NCBI GenBank assembly: GCA_945983195.1 | Contig: CAMFSS010000067.1 | Span: 1 to 9,145 of the forward strand | DNA from: an uncultured Prevotellaceae bacterium | GTDB taxonomy: Bacteria > Bacteroidota > Bacteroidia > Bacteroidales > Muribaculaceae | Direction: 5' to 3' | Length of the DNA stretch: 9,145 nt | Shown here: positions 6,345 to 9,145 of the stretch, one piece after another | Layout: every line of letters begins with the position of its first letter | Numbering within the stretch: the first letter of the stretch is position 1 | Translations under genes and position numbers: made by a program | The notes under the pieces: generated by a model | What the model was told of the DNA's origin: nothing | Databases searched by the model: none | The model's input: only the letters and a program-made list of their open reading frames with translations

Positions 6345-8249
6345 ATGGTTCAGAAATTGAAAATCAGAGATTTGACCATGCGAGATGGTCAGCAGTCGTT
6401 GTTTGCTACGCGAATGCCGCAGGATAGCATCGATAAGTTGTTACCCTACTATAAGGAAGCAGGCTTTTATGCAATTGAAGTATGGGGTGGCGCAGTGCCC
6501 GACTCAGTGATGCGCTATCTTGGCGAATGTCCGTGGAACCGCTTGCGCACAGCGAGCGAGAAGGTGGAAGGACGCTCGCTTCTCACAGCACTCTCACGCG
6601 GACGCAATCTTTTTGGCTATGTGCCTTATCCTACCAAAGTGATAGAGGGCTTCTACAAGGAGGCAATCAAGAACGGACTCAACGTGATGCGTATTTTCGA
6701 TGCGCTCAACGACCTTGACAATGTGCGCGAGTCGGTGGAGATTATCAACCGACTTGGAGGAATACCCGATGGGGCAGTGTGCTACACAGTGGATCCCAAG
6801 CCATTTGAGGAGAAGCGTACGGGAGGATTCCTGCACCGACTCTTTGGCCGCCTGAAGAAGGAGGAGCTGATTTTCACCGATGAATACTTTGTGGAGAAGG
6901 CAAAGGGCTTTGAGGCAATGGGTGCGAAAATCATCACACTGAAGGATATGGCAGGACTTGTGAACCCATCACGCCTTGCAACACTCATGCCGAAGCTGAA
7001 GGAGGCTGTGAGCGTTCCTGTGGACTTCCACACACACTGCACTCCGGGCGACGGACTGGCTTCATCGCTCATGGCCATTATTCACGGCGTGGATATTCTC
7101 GACACAAATATATGGTATTTTGGCGGCGGCTCGGCTGCACCGGCACTTGAGCTGATTTATGTGTTCTGCAAGAAGCTCGGAGTGGAGGTAGATGCCAACA
7201 TGGAGGCAGTGGGCAAGATTCGCACCGAACTGAAGGAGATTCGCAAGGGACTCCACGACTTCGACCTGGTGAAGAACTTCCCCAACGACTTCGACCCGCT
7301 GAAGGATACACTTCCTGCCGAAGTTGACGCTCTCTTCGACAAGGCAATTGCATGCGCAAAGGCCAACGATGAAGAGGCACTGCTCGATGCTTGCCACGCA
7401 ATTGAGGACTATTTCGGCTTCCCGAAGCCCAACCTGATTGTGAAGTTTGCCGAGGTGCCCGGTGGAATGTACAGCAACATGGTTGCACAGCTTCGCCAGC
7501 TCAAGGCAGAGGAGGTGCTTGACGATGCAATGAAGCTGATACCGAAGGTGCGCCGCGATGCCGGACTAGTGCCTCTCGTAACGCCTACAAGCCAGATAGT
7601 AGGCTCGCAGGCTGTGAGTGTGGCACTCGACCGCCTCAAAGGCAATGCCGACTACACCAACAAGTCGAACCAGTTTATTTCGCTCGTAAAGGGTGAATAT
7701 GGCCATACACCGGTGGCAATCAAGCCCGAATTCCGCGAGCAGATTACCGGCAGAAGCGAGGAAGTTCCCTACGATGTGAATTCCTACGTTGCACCAGTCA
7801 ATCCGCAGCTTCCTGAGTTTGGCGGTGTGAAACTTGCACAGAACGATGACGAGTATCTGCTTCTCGAACTTCTGCCCACAGTAGCCAAGCCATTCCTTAT
7901 GAAGCGTCGCGAGGAGGAATACAAGCTCACCGATGCCTACAAGAAGCAAGTTGCCAAGGCCGAGGCAGCAGCCAAAGCCGCCGAGGAGGCAGCAGCACTG
8001 CTCGCTTCAATCACCGGACCTACGCTCAACGCTCCAATGGGCGGCACAGTGGTAGAGGTGCAGGTGAAACCTGGCGACGACGTGAAGAAGGGCCAGCCGG
8101 TGCTCATGTATGAGGCAATGAAGATGCAGAACGAGATAGAGAGCGAAATGGCAGGCAAGGTGAAGCGAATCCTTGTGAAGCCCGGTCAGGTGGTAGGCAC
8201 CAATGACCCGCGGATTGAGGTTGCAAAAAAATTACGTCAAAACAGGTGA
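6345..8249 (+). CDS. oadA: Biotin-dependent carboxyltransferase: oxaloacetate decarboxylase alpha / pyruvate carboxylase subunit B type
   Basis: Enzymes of this family move a carboxyl group between biotin and pyruvate/oxaloacetate. The 634-residue protein has an HMGL-like TIM-barrel carboxyltransferase domain at about 5-275, with LTMRDGQQS (Asp14, metal or catalytic site), LKDMAG (Lys200, at the position of the carbamylated lysine) and DFHTHCTPG (His229 and His231, metal ligands). The conserved PYC_OADA domain follows at about 295-500 (VTPTSQIVGSQAV). An Ala/Lys/Glu-rich linker spans about 533-553, and a C-terminal biotinyl domain covers about 556-628, with biotin-accepting Lys593 in EAMKM. 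It is cytoplasmic. Neither the membrane decarboxylase subunits (OadB, OadG) nor a biotin carboxylase (PycA/AccC) is adjacent, so sodium-pump decarboxylase, split pyruvate carboxylase or a transcarboxylase role cannot be separated; partners must be elsewhere in the genome. The ATG at 6345 is preceded by an A-rich context and matches the usual family N-terminus. It is transcribed alone from its own promoter, with a structured leader. Confidence 0.93.
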   Translation: MVQKLKIRDLTMRDGQQSLFATRMPQDSIDKLLPYYKEAGFYAIEVWGGAVPDSVMRYLGECPWNRLRTASEKVEGRSLLTALSRGRNLFGYVPYPTKVIEGFYKEAIKNGLNVMRIFDALNDLDNVRESVEIINRLGGIPDGAVCYTVDPKPFEEKRTGGFLHRLFGRLKKEELIFTDEYFVEKAKGFEAMGAKIITLKDMAGLVNPSRLATLMPKLKEAVSVPVDFHTHCTPGDGLASSLMAIIHGVDILDTNIWYFGGGSAAPALELIYVFCKKLGVEVDANMEAVGKIRTELKEIRKGLHDFDLVKNFPNDFDPLKDTLPAEVDALFDKAIACAKANDEEALLDACHAIEDYFGFPKPNLIVKFAEVPGGMYSNMVAQLRQLKAEEVLDDAMKLIPKVRRDAGLVPLVTPTSQIVGSQAVSVALDRLKGNADYTNKSNQFISLVKGEYGHTPVAIKPEFREQITGRSEEVPYDVNSYVAPVNPQLPEFGGVKLAQNDDEYLLLELLPTVAKPFLMKRREEEYKLTDAYKKQVAKAEAAAKAAEEAAALLASITGPTLNAPMGGTVVEVQVKPGDDVKKGQPVLMYEAMKMQNEIESEMAGKVKRILVKPGQVVGTNDPRIEVAKKLRQNR

Positions 8250-8264
8250 TGGCGCGCAAATAAG

Positions 8265-8303
8265 TTTTTGTAATTGGAAAAAACTTCGTAAATTTGCAAG
8301 CCA
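8265..8303 (+). promoter_or_regulatory. Bacteroidota-type promoter for rpmE2
   Basis: TAAATTTG at 8289-8296 followed by C is an exact match to TAnnTTTG. TTTTTG at 8265-8270 supplies a full TTG -33 element at a spacing of 18 bases. This is the best promoter match in the window. Transcription would start near 8303, leaving a leader of about 63 nt in which TCACG and CGTGA (8315-8319, 8327-8331) can form a small hairpin. Confidence 0.7.
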
Positions 8304-8312
8304 TTACAAAAA
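8265..8312. promoter_or_regulatory. Perfect 10-bp inverted repeat bracketing the rpmE2 promoter, candidate operator
   Basis: TTTTTGTAAT at 8265-8274 is exactly the reverse complement of ATTACAAAAA at 8303-8312. Allowing one bulged T at 8275, the pairing continues with GG (8276-8277) against CC (8301-8302). One arm overlaps the -33 element and the other covers the expected transcription start, so a bound dimer or looped tetramer would occlude the promoter. The regulator is unknown; some non-Bacteroidota type B L31 genes are controlled by Zur, but these arms do not look like a classical compact Zur box. Confidence 0.4.
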
Positions 8313-8365
8313 AGTCACGCCACCAACGTGAAAATTAAGTAAGAAACAAAAAACGTAATATAAAA

Positions 8366-8617
8366 ATGAAACAGGACATCCATCCCTCGAATTACCGCGA
8401 AGTGGTATTCAAAGATATGTCGAATGAGGAGATCTTCATCACTCGCTCGACTGTGGCATCGAAAGAAACAATCGAAGTAGACGGCAAGACTTATCCTTTG
8501 GTTAAGCTTGAAATCACAAGCTCATCGCACCCTTACTTCACCGGCAAGCAGAAGCTCGTGGATACAGCAGGTCGCGTGGACAAGTTCATGCAGCGTTACG
8601 GCAACCGCAAGAAGTAA
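8366..8617 (+). CDS. rpmE2: 50S ribosomal protein L31, type B
   Basis: L31 bridges the large and small ribosomal subunits. The 83-residue protein begins MKQDIHPSNYREVVFKDMSN and ends TAGRVDKFMQRYGNRKK, both diagnostic for L31. It has no cysteine at all and so lacks the zinc-binding CxxC pairs of type A L31, making it the zinc-independent type B (RpmE2/YkgM-like) form. Length is normal for the type. The ATG at 8366 follows an A-rich stretch (TATAAAA), as is common for highly expressed Bacteroidota genes. It is monocistronic: its own promoter lies 63-100 bp upstream and a strong terminator begins 27 bp after the stop. Confidence 0.97.
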   Translation: MKQDIHPSNYREVVFKDMSNEEIFITRSTVASKETIEVDGKTYPLVKLEITSSSHPYFTGKQKLVDTAGRVDKFMQRYGNRKK

Positions 8618-8644
8618 TTCTCGGCTGGCAGATATCAAGATATT

Positions 8645-8695
8645 GCAGAAGCGGGAGGGCACCAAGAGGTGGATCTCCCGCTTCTGCTTCTTTTA
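8645..8695 (+). terminator. Strong intrinsic terminator of rpmE2
   Basis: GCAGAAGCGGGAG (8645-8657) pairs perfectly over 13 bp with CTCCCGCTTCTGC (8675-8687). The 17-nt loop contains a further 4-bp stem, CACC (8660-8663) with GGTG (8668-8671), around AAGA. TTCTTTTAT follows immediately, as expected for a Rho-independent terminator on the plus strand. The opposite side has no comparable T-tract, so it is probably one-directional. Confidence 0.9.
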
Positions 8696-8739
8696 TAGGA
8701 CTGATAAGACTGATAGGGCTAATGGGGCTAATGGGGTGG
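8695..8739. repeat. Five-unit 9-bp degenerate tandem repeat
   Basis: Five consecutive 9-mers run without a slip in register: ATAGGACTG, ATAAGACTG, ATAGGGCTA, ATGGGGCTA, ATGGGGTGG. The consensus is about ATAGGGCTA/G. The array starts within the tail of the rpmE2 terminator and ends before the hairpin at 8754, so it fills the space between two terminators and lies in no credible gene. The units drift gradually in sequence along the array, which suggests old replication-slippage products rather than a fresh expansion. Confidence 0.75.
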
Positions 8740-8753
8740 TGCTTAAATGAAGA

Positions 8754-8783
8754 CAGGGTGTGGGAGGAGATTCCCACACCCTG
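8754..8783 (-). terminator. Hairpin, probable terminator of the leftward membrane-protein gene
   Basis: CAGGGTGTGGGA (8754-8765) pairs perfectly over 12 bp with TCCCACACCCTG (8772-8783) around a 6-nt loop, GGAGAT. It lies 45 bp beyond the stop of the leftward gene. On the minus strand it is followed by TCTTCATTTAAGC, moderately T-rich but not a clean U-tract. It faces the rpmE2 terminator across the 9-bp repeat, so the two convergent transcripts are each closed off. Confidence 0.6.
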
Positions 8784-8828
8784 CGCGATAAGTGCATGAT
8801 ATTAAGATTGATGATGTTGTTGCTGTGA

Positions 8829-9145
8829 TTATTGCTCGGGCTTTGTGAGGTCGTTGATTTGGGCAATTACCTCGTCGTTGGTACGCTGCATCTTGCGATA
8901 GACGCTGAAAGAGAAAATCAAGCCGCAAATGCCGCCGATAACTCCACCTACGATTCCGCCACTGATGAAAGCTTCCTGGAACGTGCTTGAGGCTTCGGGT
9001 AGAGCATTGTAAGCCTCAATTCCAGCCCAAAGGAGCCAGACGATGACAAGCGGAATGCAAATTGTCATGTGCAATGCGCGATATCGCTTCATTTGCATCA
9101 GCTTCTTGACTGTGCTGACGAGATTGCCGCGGAGGTAATCGTCGT
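8829..9145 (-). CDS. Small two-helix membrane protein of unknown function, N-terminus beyond the window
   Basis: I do not recognise the family. The frame is open to the right edge. Reading in from the edge it begins DDYLRGNLVSTVKKLMQMKRYR, so the ATG at 9098 is probably internal and the gene is 5'-partial, with 105 codons visible. Numbering from that Met, a first hydrophobic segment spans about 12-30 (ICIPLVIVWLLWAGIEAY). A short polar loop with LPEASS follows, then a second segment at about 44-67 whose core is GGIVGGVIGGICG, a regular glycine zipper. The tail (KMQRTNDEVIAQINDLTKPEQ) is charged and could be a short coiled coil. The basic stretch before the first helix (KKLMQMKRYR) argues that both termini are cytoplasmic. 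Stop at 8829-8831; a hairpin terminator follows. Confidence 0.75.
   Translation of the reverse strand, partial: DDYLRGNLVSTVKKLMQMKRYRALHMTICIPLVIVWLLWAGIEAYNALPEASSTFQEAFISGGIVGGVIGGICGLIFSFSVYRKMQRTNDEVIAQINDLTKPEQ

Noticed and set aside
6257..6427. A 56-codon upstream frame starting ATG inside the leader hairpin (MPKRWHTHK...) and overlapping the start of the oadA-like gene in another frame
   Set aside because: The start lies inside a stem, the frame runs deep into a conserved coding region, and the peptide resembles nothing I recognise. It is probably chance, though a regulatory upstream frame is not excluded.
8695..8739. CRISPR array
   Set aside because: The units are 9 bp and contiguous with no spacers, and no cas gene is present.
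8586..8777. Minus-strand frame encoding a PISPISPIS-like repeat
   Set aside because: It is only the translation of the 9-bp tandem repeat and the rpmE2 terminator stem, spans the end of rpmE2 and contains no domain.

Overview
The window looks like an ordinary chromosomal segment of a gut-type Bacteroidales bacterium. I infer this from the Bacteroidota form of class A penicillin-binding protein, a TonB-dependent receptor with an N-terminal carboxypeptidase-regulatory-like domain, a PHP-type CpsB/CapC-like phosphatase, a zinc-ligand-free (type B) L31, an OadA-type carboxyltransferase, absence of Shine-Dalgarno sequences, A-rich translation starts, and three matches to the Bacteroidota -7 promoter consensus TAnnTTTG. 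A family such as Muribaculaceae or Prevotellaceae is plausible but cannot be settled from this sequence.

Left part (1-5289, + strand): the 3' part of a class A PBP gene enters from the left edge. It is interrupted by two in-frame stop codons, TAA at 939 and TAG at 954, between the glycosyltransferase part and the catalytic transpeptidase part; all recognisable catalytic motifs on both sides remain intact. recR follows after 31 bp, then, after 45 bp, an 809-residue TonB-dependent receptor with no SusD partner visible. The short gaps and lack of obvious terminators suggest co-transcription, although the functions (cell wall, DNA repair, outer-membrane uptake) are unrelated.

Middle (5290-6344): a CpsB/CapC-like PHP phosphatase gene runs leftwards, convergent with the receptor gene and divergent from the oadA-like gene. 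The 285-bp divergent region is the most structured non-coding part of the window. It carries a promoter for each gene, A-tracts spaced by about 20 bp, four copies of a GGCATA/TATGCC hexamer, and a long 5' leader that can fold into a three-way-junction RNA in front of the oadA-like gene.

Right part (6345-9145): an oadA/pycB-type biotin-dependent carboxyltransferase with its own biotinyl domain, then rpmE2 (ribosomal protein L31 type B) with its own promoter, which is bracketed by a perfect 10-bp inverted repeat. After rpmE2 come a strong intrinsic terminator, a five-unit 9-bp tandem repeat, and a second hairpin that probably terminates the last gene, a leftward two-helix membrane protein of unknown function cut by the right edge.

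I do not see a multi-gene novel system, mobile element, CRISPR array, tRNA or rRNA. The best leads are the doubly interrupted PBP gene, the structured oadA leader and the putative operator at the rpmE2 promoter.
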